In this document: positions 47,626 to 59,600 of the stretch, piece by piece
Layout: each line of letters opens with the position of its first letter
Position numbering within the stretch: position 1 is the first letter of the stretch
From: Syngnathus acus
Taxonomy: Eukaryota; Chordata; Actinopteri; Syngnathiformes; Syngnathidae
Direction: 5' to 3'
DNA length: 64,000 nucleotides
NCBI RefSeq assembly: GCF_901709675.1
Contig: NC_051100.1
Location: forward strand, 2,854,001 to 2,918,000
Made by a program: the position numbers and the translations under genes
The notes under the pieces: model-generated
The model's input: the letters and a program-made list of their open reading frames with translations, nothing else
Database searches by the model: none
Told to the model about the DNA's origin: nothing

Positions 47626-48819
47626 CATTGCGAAAATGATAAACGATACAATACAAACAGCAAATAATCCAAAATAAAACGGATTGTCAATATAATATCA
47701 ATGGAGATTTGGAGAAAGGTGCCAATAAAGGAAGTTTTTTTTCCTCAGTTTGATGGTATCAATGGAAGCACCCCCCCCCCACAAGTAAAGAATGGTACCA
47801 CCCGTCTGCTGAAGAACGAGGAGGGAGCCTGATAACAGTCAAGCCTTGGGGGAGGTCTGCGCTTCACTAAGTGACTGCTGAGTAATTAGATATGGTCACG
47901 AACAACACTTCTAATGGTGGCCTCAAGCTCTTTCACCGTGCTGTAAGTACTCAAATCCTCGAGAAAGAAAGAAGATGGGCAAATGGCGGCATATCAATGA
48001 TTATGTAGTCATTGATAAACTGAAAGATGTGCTGCCATTTTTTAAAAGAATTGATTAGTCTGATCAAATGATGACATTATTTTATCTACCTAAAAATGTA
48101 TTTTGTGGTTAAATGGCCAACAAGAATACGTTTTTTCCTTCACTTGCATGTTGGGAATTGTTACTATAATCATCTCTTAGGACGCTGTTGCGACTTGTTC
48201 CCAGCCTGGGGAGGGAAGCTTTGGAGTCTGGTTGGCCTGGGGGTGTCAAGAGGATCTTCCTGTTGGTGGACGAGCTCCTCTCCAGATGTCTGTCTCACAT
48301 GTAGGACATGCTTCCTTTTTGACAGACACGGAGACACAATACAATTCAGTGATGTACAAACAAAAACAAAAAAAAAAACAGAAACAACAAACACAAAAGG
48401 AACACTCTTTGTCACCCTTGCCTGAAAATAAAATATGACTATGTTGCCCATATTTTAAATGACAAACTACTTTTCTAATTTCAATAAATATATAGCAAAG
48501 ATATTTCCCCAAACCATCCAAAGAGCATACATTTAATGCATGCAATGACACAATGAAGTACATAATGACACAGAGCATCCGCAGACATGAAGCAGCCCTG
48601 AGGGCGGAGGGGCCATCATTAGCACTGATAAATCCCACCATGTGACCAAACGCTGCAGGCTGCCTTCATTAGCAAACACGAGTGTGTTAACAGCACTGAT
48701 GGACCCCGTTAATGCGACCCTCAGACAGTAACATCATTTAATAGCATGTAAAGAATTAAACAGTCGGCATCGTAATCACTCAATGGGCATCGTGCTACTC
48801 ATTCTGGTGTGTTCACCTC

Positions 48820-48837
48820 GGCCACCAGGGGGCAGTA
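48820..48837 (+). promoter_or_regulatory. candidate CTCF boundary site
   Basis: GGCCACCAGGGGGCAGTA is essentially the vertebrate CTCF core (CCACCAGGGGGCAG). It sits between otx1 plus the satellite block and wdpcp, a natural position for a domain boundary. The sequence match is strong; use in vivo is inferred. Confidence 0.55.
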
Positions 48838-50152
48838 AAATACACATACAAACTTGATCAACGCTTAAAATTGATCTAAACTAGGCGGGAATATTAGTTT
48901 TTTCTGCAGAGGATAAATAATATATGCATGTACTGTTGTATTCTCTGTCTATATTTTCTATTTTATGATCATAACATCGATGGTAGTTTCGTTAGCTTTG
49001 GATTGTGTATTAGCATTTGTAAGAAAAGGTTATAAAACTGCTGCTTGTTGAGAAATTGGCTGCCCCCAGAGTTAGGACATTCCACTCAAATTGTTGCTCG
49101 TAACTCAAGACCAAAAAAAAAAAAAATTTTTACTAAACTGTCAGGTTGTACTTTTAAAAATACATTTACTGCTGTTAAAGTGCGTGCAGAGACATTTTTT
49201 TTTCCTTTTGGAATGTCACAACGTTTGCAGCGTGTGGTCTCCGCAGAGAGAAGCTAAGGCTGTTAAGCAATTTTTGCAGCTGTCAGGTCAAACAATCAGG
49301 ACACGACGGTGTGTGAAGGCATCGTGACAGGCCAAACACGGCGTGCACTGGATGCGTACATAAGAGAAGTATTAGTATCAGTCACCAAAATGGAATTCCT
49401 TTCACGCGGCGGATTGACTCGGCGGAAAACGTAGCGCGATTTTTCCCTTTTTTGCCACGAAACAAACAAACAACAGAAACAGAAAAGCGTCCTTGCTGAT
49501 CTTCTGTCCATTTCCAACCGCGGCTCCTTGTATATGCTTTTTTGGGGGGGATGTAAATCCTCTTAGAATGCAAAGTAAATAGATTAGGATACAGTCGGGG
49601 ATTAGGCGCTGTCAGATTAGGCAGGCGAGCGCGCCGCGTCGACAGCTCTGACACCGGCATGGCGGATGCTCAGGAAAGGTGCCACGCTTTAACGTCGCCG
49701 CTCGGCTCCTGTTCATGAATAAAACTGCCGGCCCTAATCTCTCTCTCACACACACACGCGCGTACGCACACACACACACCTTGAGCAACATTCAAGATCA
49801 GTAAGGGAAATATTTTGAATCGCGTGATTAATGCTTCCTAATGTGAAAAATTGACTTTTTTTAATATCTCGTTTACACATTTTTTTTTTTTCACACTATT
49901 TGGTTTCAAGTCATACTTCAGGGTGAACCTTTAACCTGAACTAAATCTAACCTTTGAACTTTGGAGGGCCAACTGTAAGGTACTTTTTGGTACAATTTGC
50001 TGTTCTCTAGCAATGGTGAGGCGTTTGATAGATTCACATCTTCTCCACAAGCCAGTATGACACTCGAAGAGACTCGACGCTAAGTGGCTACTCGCATCTG
50101 AGAGCATCCGATTTGAAACATCTCGATTTTGCCGCCCCTTCTCCTCACTTAC

Positions 50153-50354
50153 TTTGAATATTGACCTTTTTCTCAAAGTTCATTTGGGAGACAGCTTCGC
50201 AACCTCTCGTTCCTCGTCCTTGCTTCCTGCCAAAGAAAGGCAAGAGAATCATGAAAACGCGCACACACACGAGAGATGTGTGAGCAGACCTGCCGGTGTA
50301 CTCATTGAAGATTCCGCCCTTGCTGGTGTTTAACTTGTTGTCATTCATGGTGAT
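50153..50354 (-). CDS. two unassigned coding-like minus-strand exons
   Basis: Segment 50354-50290 follows GGGCGCACAG and ends GGCAG|GTCTGC, reading ITMNDNKLNTSKGGIFNEYT plus G. Segment 50226-50153 follows a good pyrimidine tract (CCTTTCTTTGGCAG) and ends CAAA|GTAAGT, reading KQGRGTRGCEAVSQMNFEKK then VNIQ. The two are in compatible phase. They may be alternative 3' exons of wdpcp or a short separate gene starting at the ATG in ATCACCATGAATG. I recognise no family, and the phase does not join directly to the 52,124-52,210 exon without another exon between them. Confidence 0.3.
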
Positions 50355-52123
50355 CTGTGCGCCCGTGAGCGTTTTGCATTAATAAGCTTGTGATTGACAT
50401 TAAAACCCTTCCGCAGACGTTTAAAACAATGCGACGCAAAATCGCCTCCATTAGCCTTCAGTCTGGATTATCAAACAGAAGCGTGACAATTTCCCATCAG
50501 TCTGAAAATTGGAATCATTTGATAGACAAAAAAAAGAAAAGCTTGTAGTGCGGTAAAACCCACTTTGTGTCTCCAAAGCACTCCATTTTACTTTTAATTT
50601 GTTTAGTTTTTTAGTTTGAAATGCAAATGTCCGATATGCTCATTAACTAAGTTGTGGTCAAGTGTTTTAAAGGACAATAAACACACGCGAGGCACATCTG
50701 AAGTGACCTGACAACAACTTTCTGCAAAGTGAGGCCACGGCTCGTCAGGTTAGCCCGCCGTTCCTGTTTATTCTTATTTATATTCCTGCGACTCTTTCAC
50801 CTGTAAAGGTTAAGCTGCAGCCTGAGATAAGGCATGTATGTGTGTGAGACACAACACACAGATAGTGGTGTGTGACAGGCAGACACACACGCATGCATAA
50901 GCACGCCGGTATCGGTATCCTGGCGACGGAGTTTGTCCCTTGACTGGTTTTTCTGTCAGCGCTGAACAAAAACAAACAATCCAAGTTCATAAAGTCACAT
51001 GTTGTCAAAACAATACATCCCTTTTGCGGACTATGGTTTATGGTCTATGGACTAGGGTCTATTGGGTCACGATTGTGGTCTTTGGACTTTGGCAGCTGGA
51101 CTATGGTTGAAGGACCAAATTATTGTCTGTGATGGTTAAATATCCGAACTATGGTTTCTAATTGCTGATTAAAATGAGAAATTGACGTTAAGGTGACAGC
51201 AGAAACAAAAACAAGCTGAAGCGCAAATGTGGCTGAGAGCGACAGAGGCCGGCGGGCTTCAAAGAAACGTTGGGCTGCATCCCAGATTCGCTGCTCAGTC
51301 TCATTCGGCACGGATGTGGATTTTAGGATTCGGGGGGGGGGGTAAGCAAAGAGCCCCCTCCCGATTGCCATTGTGCCAAACGCTCCAACAGCTAAGCTGT
51401 CGCTTGCTTTGCATGAGAAACAAAGAAAGTGAATCTGAGAAATGATTACAATGGCGGAATGCTACAACAGGAGGCGCTTGATATACAACTTTTTTTATTT
51501 TTATTAAGGCATTGGCTTTTTGAGTGTCTCTCTCTTTGGGATGAGCTTTTCTTGGCCTCAGTCAGCAGGCGAAGACTCGGGGGCAGCGTGTTGCCAACAT
51601 GCTTCCTTTAAAGAGTCTTTATGGAAAAAAAAAAAGAGCTTAGCATCTCTGCCGCTCTGGACCTAAATTGGCCGATAGGAAGGGATTTTGGACGAGCTTA
51701 GAGCAAGGCCGGGCGGACGGAGTCATCAGTCAAAGAGCCGCGAAACGTCTCGGGAGGACGCAAAGAACACAAATCCCATATAAACACTCCAGCGCGGATG
51801 CTCATAGTTGCGTGTTTAGTCACACTCTTCATTGTATTAAAGCATCAGCGGTGGCGCTTTGAAAGCACTGCGGTGGACGAGCCAGAACCGATACGGCTTT
51901 GACATTTCAAACGTCACCGGAGACGAACCACGACGACGTTTGCTTTCACACGCATTGTAATGCGCGCAATAATGAAGCAAAAAAAAAAAAAAAAAAAAAA
52001 TGCAGCCCGGGAGGAGGCTCTGTTATTTTGCGCTAACAAATAAAATAAAGTAGCCCAATATGTGACACTATAATACGATATAGAAGAGTTTTGTATGATA
52101 CAATGGACAGACATGCAACTCAC

Positions 52124-52210
52124 AATGTTGTTTTGGGAGCGTTTGAGTGCGATGGTCTGGTTGAACTTTGACCTTGTACACATTCACGCCGTTATTCTCT
52201 CTCGCAGCAT
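52124..52210 (-). CDS. wdpcp: probable further wdpcp exon
   Basis: The acceptor is TATGAATGTTTTTAG and the donor CATT|GTGAGT. It takes the one base carried by the previous exon to make Asp and then reads AARENNGVNVYKVKVQPDHR and TQTLPKQH without a stop, leaving one T. Phase and splice sites fit exactly, but the peptide is in the poorly conserved C-terminal tail and I cannot confirm it by homology. Confidence 0.55.
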
Positions 52211-53597
52211 CTAAAAACATTCATAAAAACAAGTATTTTCCGCCTTTCAGATTTTTTGTGTGATTTCATGACAAATGTTAACACAACAAAACCTACAATT
52301 AGCATGACATGTGTTAACATATACCATTCAAGTGTCTTTTTTTTTTTTTTTAATTTCACGCTGCGACAACAACTCAGCGGAGGTTGTGCAAAAACAGCAA
52401 GTGGGAATGCCAAAGTGTGAAACTAACAGCTGTTCTTTGGGTTCACGCCGGAGCTAACAGGCTTTTCGACAGAGTCGACGTGGATCTCCAGATAAAGCTC
52501 TTCTTGTCCCGACGCCAGCGCGGAGGCCCGGCGGCCGCGTGGCAACTTCACACGCAGGAGCTGCGTCAAAGCCACTTGGCTCGCGCTCTTGGCCAAAAAA
52601 AAAAAAAAAGGCGACCCAGAAGAAAAAGCGATAGCGTGAAAGAGAGAAAGCTTCGCCTCCCACTTCTGGTGCGGCTCACAATGGCGTATCTGTGCCCATC
52701 GCTACACTTGTCAGCCGGCAGCCTTTTCTGAAAGGGCCGCCGTCGCTAAGCTAAGCTGCGCCGCGATTCCGCCATTGTGCGTTTTGAGTGCACGCTTTAC
52801 AAAAGGACGCGCGTGAACATAAGAAAAAGAAAAAAAAAAACATCCTTCGGATCCAAGACGCAGACTCAAGATGGCTGGTGAGTCTTGAGTTTCAGATGCA
52901 GGTTCCTAAAAACCAAATAAATTCATTTGTGGGCGTAATTGTTTAAAAAGTGATGTGTCCCAATACTTTTGGCCTTAGAAGCTCAGCAACTTTTTTCGCT
53001 TCCTCCGCCTGGTTTCCCCGACGCCGTATTTTGGATCCAAGGCTAGGCCGAGCTGCAGGTGAAGCAGACAAATCATCGAGGAGACAATTAAGAGGCCGAG
53101 CAGCGCCGAGCCGGAGGCGTGCGACCTTATGCCGCCGAGTTAAACGCCGCCAGGCGACACACTTTCATCCACCGAAGGACTCCTCAGACATGCTCGTCAA
53201 GTTTACGTGCGGAATGAGAACGGCGCCGGGTGAGGAATGGCGAGTGTGTCGTCAAGAACGCGTCTTGATCCTCTCTGGTATGTTAGCTCTCCGGAGGCTC
53301 TGAAGAGCAGCACAGCTTAAAAACGTATTTGACTAGTCTGGAATTTAGGACTAAATGACTAATTAGTTACTAAAAGGAGACGTGGTCAATTTGTTTGAAA
53401 CTGGCAATCTATGCTAACATTTTTAGAAAACACTTCACTGCTAAATATTTTTTATCATGTTTGACATTTTAACAAAGTAAGCCGCATTTGAAGACTATTT
53501 AAATATATCCCAATATTGGAGCAAATATTTGGATTAGTCGCCGTCTTTAGACGCCAGTGAGGCCTTTGAGAGTGTGTGACTTATTTTAAGATGTAAA

Positions 53598-53641
<44 letters not shown>

Positions 53642-56600
53642 GAAAAGAGGAAGTCACCTTCAACGTCTTTCCGGTTAATCACAGCGATTATTTCCTGGCC
53701 GTCGCACGCTTCCGCCACTTGGTGGGCCTTCCTCTTGGCCACCTCCGCCAGCACCAGCTCGCCCTTATCGCCTGCCACGTAATGGAGGTCCTTTGAAGGT
53801 ACAGTGAGAGAGAAAGACACGTTAATCTAAAATGAATCTGGGCCGGGGTGACAATACTTGTCTTTTTTGGGGAGGAGGCATGGTAAAGGAGGAGGAAACA
53901 GATGAAATGGAAAAAGCAGATGTTTGAAGGCCAACATCAGAAGCATGGATGAAATGTGGCTTTTTCCTGAGGAAAACTTTGAAATCAGCCTGCTTGTGTG
54001 GTTTTGAACTGCGGCGGGATGTTATCTGTCACATGTAGGAGGCGGGTGGAGTTTCAACAGTAATAATGGTTGTTTTTTGCAGAGGATAAAGAACACATGC
54101 CTGTGACTATCTGTCTACATGTTGCTCCATCGTTTGTATTCAAGGAGTTAATTAACAGAATCATTATTTTGGTAGGTTTTCATTATTTATTTGTTTTTTA
54201 TTTTATTTCTTATTATTTTTATTTATTATTTTATTATATATTTTATTCATTTATTTATTTATTTTGCATTTGGGGGGAAAAAAACATCCTCAATTTACTG
54301 GCATAGAGTAACACATTAGGAAAGGGGAAAAAAAAAGCCATTATGGAAGTTCCCAACAAAGGGGGAAGACAATCAAAACCTCGCCAAAGTGACTTGGTGT
54401 GAGAGTGAATCACATCCGGGCCCCCACAGAGGGGCTGCCGGGCTGGACGCGGGGCCCCGGGGCCCATCAAAGGCTGCGGCATGTTGAGGAGAGCCTTTCC
54501 GCATCAGCGACATCACACGGCCGCACCGTGGCGACTCGGAGCTCGCCGTGGATAACCCTCAGCTGCTCCAGGCAGCGTCCAGCTGGGCCTGCACTCTGCC
54601 CTAATACCCCCATATTGGAGGGCCGGCTTTTGTGCCCCCACAGGGGCGAGAGGACGAGGAGGAAGACGACAGAGAGGAGGAGGAAGAGGAGGGCTGCCGC
54701 TTGCCACAAGAGACGAGGCGCAAAGGGGAACACGAGCCGGAAAGGATGGGAGGAGGGGGGGAGCGGACGGCAACGAGAGAAAATGGAAGCGTCTGAATTG
54801 GAACAGATTGGGTAATTATAGAGCGGCGTCTGCCCTCTGCGGCAACCAGTTAGGGAGGAAATGTGAAAATGGACGACAACAAAATGGCCTCAATAGAAGC
54901 TCAAAGGAGCCGGGGTGGCGGAGAGCACGCCCCTCAATTAGACGGCAACCAGTTTCACTAATTGACAACGGGCAAAGGGACTCATTGGTTGAACGATGAT
55001 GTCGCAATACAGTGAGTGTTTTTAACGTAACCATTTGAAAACTTTTTCCACCTTCTGTAGAACTCAATTCAAAAAACGCAAACTTTAAACATCTAGTTGC
55101 ATAAAAATGCACACCCTGTATCTAAAGCGTAAATATGGGCAGGTGGTCAATACCGCAATGTATCGTTACGATACATTATCCATATGCCAGCCGGTTGCAA
55201 AATTTGAAATTTACTGTAAGATATCTGATATGGACCTTTAATCGCCCTCGGTGCTAAAACGTGTTTTCGCAAAGCGCGTGCATGTGTGCGCTCGCTCGGT
55301 CGCTCGCTCGCTCGGCAGGGAAGCAATATTGCGTGACATAGCCAACAGGACAATATGAACATTTCAACGCGGGTCGCTTTATTCCAGCTTAGTGCCTCGT
55401 AAAGCCGTCTGGATGGCGGGAGAGAACGAGAGAAAGGGAAGAAAACAATGAAAAAACGTGAAAAGAGAGAGAGAGAGCGAGAGAGAGAGAGAAGCGTATC
55501 AAGGCGACTAAGCGGGGATAACAGTAATACTGCGCATAAAACCATCAGATATTACACCTCTTATTTCCCGCCGTTCAAACGCAACACTAATCTTATTTAT
55601 ACAAGAGCTTTAGGGGTTAGCTAACAGCGGCGCTGATAAAGAGACCCGTGTTTTAGCGGGCCCGTTTTTCAGCAAAGGGTGGGCCGGCGACGGCGGGGGG
55701 GGGGGGGGTTGCAGGCTAAGAGCCCAATATTGACTGATACAGTATTTGGGTGACGTCCAAATAAATGACGGATTAGGTTAACTGGCGCACATTAACGGGC
55801 CGCGCGTCGCTGTCAAACGGGATCAAAAATGACGATTGCTTGCTTTTATGGGATTTAAGCCGCACTTTCGCTAGCGCTTTTATTACCGCAGCCAAGGAGG
55901 TCATGATCTGGGTAAAAGTGCAGGCGGTTGAGTTTGTTTTAGAAATACAGGTGGATGATTTTGGGATGTTTCCCCTTGGTTGCTCAGTGAATCTTGATGA
56001 CATGGCGCTTTTGCTTTGTAGCATTCAAGGTTTTTTTTGTTTTGTTGAATACATATACTGCAACATTTTGATTGTTGGTGGAAGATTTTTTTGCATTATA
56101 GAAAGGCTCGAGAATAAAAATGAGCTGATAAGATTTCAATTGGAAAAAACACGGTGTTAAAAATTTGCTAATTGTTGATCATTATTGAATTGGTCCATGG
56201 GTTGTTATAATATTATCATATTTTAGTCAGAAATGGAGCATGACAGTTGGTATAAAAACACAACAAACAAAACAGAAAAATAAATAATTTTCTATTTTCG
56301 GATTGTAATCAGCGATGATGATATCAGCTCTGTATTTATTTTCAAATTAATCTATTTTTGAATAAAAACCCACAAAATTCTTGTGTCAACGGGCCTCTCG
56401 ACAACACCCAACAAAAATGCGCATAAGAGAACAAAAAGTCCCAGTATCAATAAACTGTCACGGTCGAGGGGCTTAAAACATTCATTTGACAACTGCATGG
56501 ATTTACGCATAATCAAATGAGCGTCGGAACAAAATAAATATGCGAAACTAAAATGTTGCACTATGGACTTTTCTTTTATCTTTAGCTGACAAGTAGCTCT

Positions 56601-59600
56601 GGACTCTCACCAAACGCTCAAGTATGCAAATGATAAAATAATACATTTACACTAATTAACGGAGGCTTAATCCCTGGACATGCGCACACACACACACACA
56701 TACACACACCTGTTAGCCTTGTGTTTAACTAGCACTTGTATCAGGCCTTAAGGACGTTCATAAATGCTAATTAGTCATCCAAGAGACAACAGAGAGCTTA
56801 ATGGCGAGAACGTGTGATACTAGCCCATCATCTAGCCATCCGCCGCTATCAAGATTGCGGCGTAGGATAACTGCGTAAAAACAGCGCTCGGGGTCGAGAT
56901 GGCGGGTGGAGGAGGGGTGTCAAATGAGCCGGCATCAGATTGTGCTATCACAGTTTTTGATTTAATTAACAAGCGGGTACCACAAGCTAACGAGCTGTGA
57001 AGAGATCAAGGGGGGGAAAAAACTTGAGGAATTATCTAATTGCTTACTTTATCAATATCAAAGGCTAATTAGTGATGATAGAACAGCGCCAACTATGTTC
57101 CCCCCTCACAAAAATAAAATAGAATGCACTGGTCGGTAACCAATTGTGGACAAACACATGTCGGGAACATTTTCCCCCCCACTGCGCAACGTTATCAAAA
57201 CAGGTATTGTATATAATTCCGGGTAACAAATGAGCTAGCATCAGATTGTGCTATCGCGCAGTTTTTAATTTAATTAAGTGTGTATTAAGCGGCAACGAGC
57301 CGGGAAAAGAGCTTGCTTATTTGATCATTATTAAAGTCATTATCAAAGCTTGTTAAGGGGGGGTGACAGAACATTAACAATTATGACCCCCCCACCAAAT
57401 ATTGTGAATGGCTCAGTAACCCTTCCCCAAAAAGTACCTCACTAGTATCCCCCACTCTACTCAAACACCCCCCTTCACACACACACACACACACACTCCC
57501 GACCCCACCTCCTCCATCCTCCCCTTCAATTTGGGCCGACACTAAAGTGTTTCACTTGAACAAAAGCTTTCTTCTTTTGGAGAGGAGCTCCATTGTTAGC
57601 GGTTAACAATAGTGCTCGGGGAGGGATCGGCTGTGGGGCAGGGAGGGGGGGGAAGTATCATGCTGGGTCATCTGCGTGGAGTGTGCATGCATTTTAGCTA
57701 GTCGACCATGCGTTATTGAGTTGTGCTGGCAAGTTAGAAGTCGGAAAAAGTTGGGTGAGGATGGGGGGGTTGGGGGGTTTACCCTCATTAACTCCCCCCC
57801 CATCCCCTTCAAACAGCCCAGCCCAGTAGTGTCGGCCAAGCGTCAGGTTAAGGCAACATAACAGCCTAATTAGAGCGAAAGGTGAAATGTCACTGCTGAC
57901 TTTTGCTGCTCGCTTGATCACTGAGGCAAAAAAAAAAAAACAATGCTAGTGGCTAAAACGCTAACCTATTGAAGACCATTTCTATTGAGGTTAAAGGCAC
58001 TGATCCATGAGAGGCTCAATTGCCATACTTTGTGTTCTACACCAAGAGCAGCAAAAATGTATCTTTATGGTGGCTGTGAACTCAAATTAACAATAAGCAG
58101 CACTTTTGAAAATAGTGATTTTTTCTTTTTAAAAGTCTTAAAGCACAAAGTACTGCAATCCAACAAACGATGCAGCAACATATGATGAAGAACATTGTAA
58201 TAGTACTCAGTCATATATTCTTTATTCTCTGCAAAGAACAACTAATATTAGTGCCATACTGATGAGCTGAGAAGAGCTGAGTCTGAATGAAAAGTCTCTC
58301 CTTTTATCTGTTCTATACTACCCCCAGGTGGCCATAAACACCAGCAAAATGGCTGTTCAATTATAGTAAAGGCAAAAATGGTTTTAATTATTTGTAATTA
58401 AAGTTCATGACATCATCACTGTATCTTTTGAAGTACATTAGGGAGTGTTATTTATCTTTATTAAAATACACCAAAAAAATATTTTGTTGATTTTGCAGAA
58501 GGTTGAAATGGTTTACGAGCATTTCTATTCATTTCAATCTCAAGGCACCCCTGTAGATCTTATATCAAGATTAATTTACAAAACATCTTGCCTCCTAAGA
58601 AATTAGCCTACATTTCTGACTTCCTTGTATGAATTTATATCCATACCATCGACTACCCCCCTTTCCATCTTTACTTCCACAACACCCGCCTTCACTTCAC
58701 CCTTTCAAGGTCTTGGCTCCATCTTTTCACCGCAACTCGGGCTGCGCATTAGTGTTTCGAAGCAAAGGGGGACGGGGTGGGGGGCCCGAATGAGTGAAGG
58801 GGGTCCGCCGCATGGAGGAGCATTTCAGCGTGGAGTGGAAGAAAGAGGGCGAGCCCGGGGCCGCTGAAAAGGCGTCCGTCACACCTGCTCCCCCGACACT
58901 TGAATGGGTTACAAGTCAAATGCAAATGGCGAGTAACGAGGCCGCGAGCTTGAATAGAGCGGCGAAAGAAAGCGAGGTCGCACAATGCCAACGGAGCCTC
59001 TTGAACTCCATGTGAAACTCAGGTGGCGGCGCACCTTTATTGTAGGCCATTTTGTGTTTGCCGCTTCACGAGTGAGAAGACGAGCGAGCGGGCGGCAGAA
59101 CGAGAGGGAACGCGTCCGAAAGGCTTCATTAACTCTCGTTATTGTGTCACCGATCTGGATTGGATCACTTTATGCTGGCAGCTGCTGCCATTCACAAGCT
59201 TTTTGGCTCTCCAGAAATAGTCGTTACTCAAGGGGAGAGGCCTTTTTTAAATGACAATTTCTCAAGTGCAAACCTTAGTCTTACCTGTTATTATTTTTTA
59301 TTCACTTTCATTTCAGTGTAATTTTATTTATTTATTTTTTGGGGTGGTGAATGAAACGTCCGATTCGCTATTGTTAATTGTCATTGCTAACGGCTAGCTG
59401 CTCAATGTGAGGTATGTTAAGTGATCAAATAAAGGTATATAGTAATTTGCCAAATATTGTATGTATTTTAAAAAAAATGTGAGTTTGTGTGTATCACTGA
59501 GAAAAATCAAAAGTGTTGGTTATGGCCCTGTAATAATGTAAACAAAAATGACTGTGGCTCACCATGAAAAGATCTTTGGCTTGCAAATCGACGGCAAGCA

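Larger units (their letters stand above)
47626..52123. other. region between satellite block and last probable wdpcp exon
   Basis: No confirmed gene. It contains a C-run at 47,771-47,780, unassigned coding-like minus-strand pieces (48,170-48,310, 50,153-50,354), the CTCF motif at 48,820, a TAAT/ATTAGC-rich stretch at 48,640-48,790 that may be conserved, CA runs near 49,747-49,779, and an A22 run at 51,979-52,000. The wdpcp 3' end probably lies somewhere here. Confidence 0.5.

Noticed and set aside
52384-52731. Plus-strand 115-codon frame and the opposing minus-strand frame ending ELYLEIHVDSVEKPV
   Set aside because: GC-rich sequence open on both strands; the phase does not join the wdpcp exons, no stop-defined or homologous exon is evident.
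54399-54815. 138-codon plus-strand frame with Arg/Glu-rich end
   Set aside because: It comes from a purine-rich stretch in a wdpcp intron; no splice or family support.
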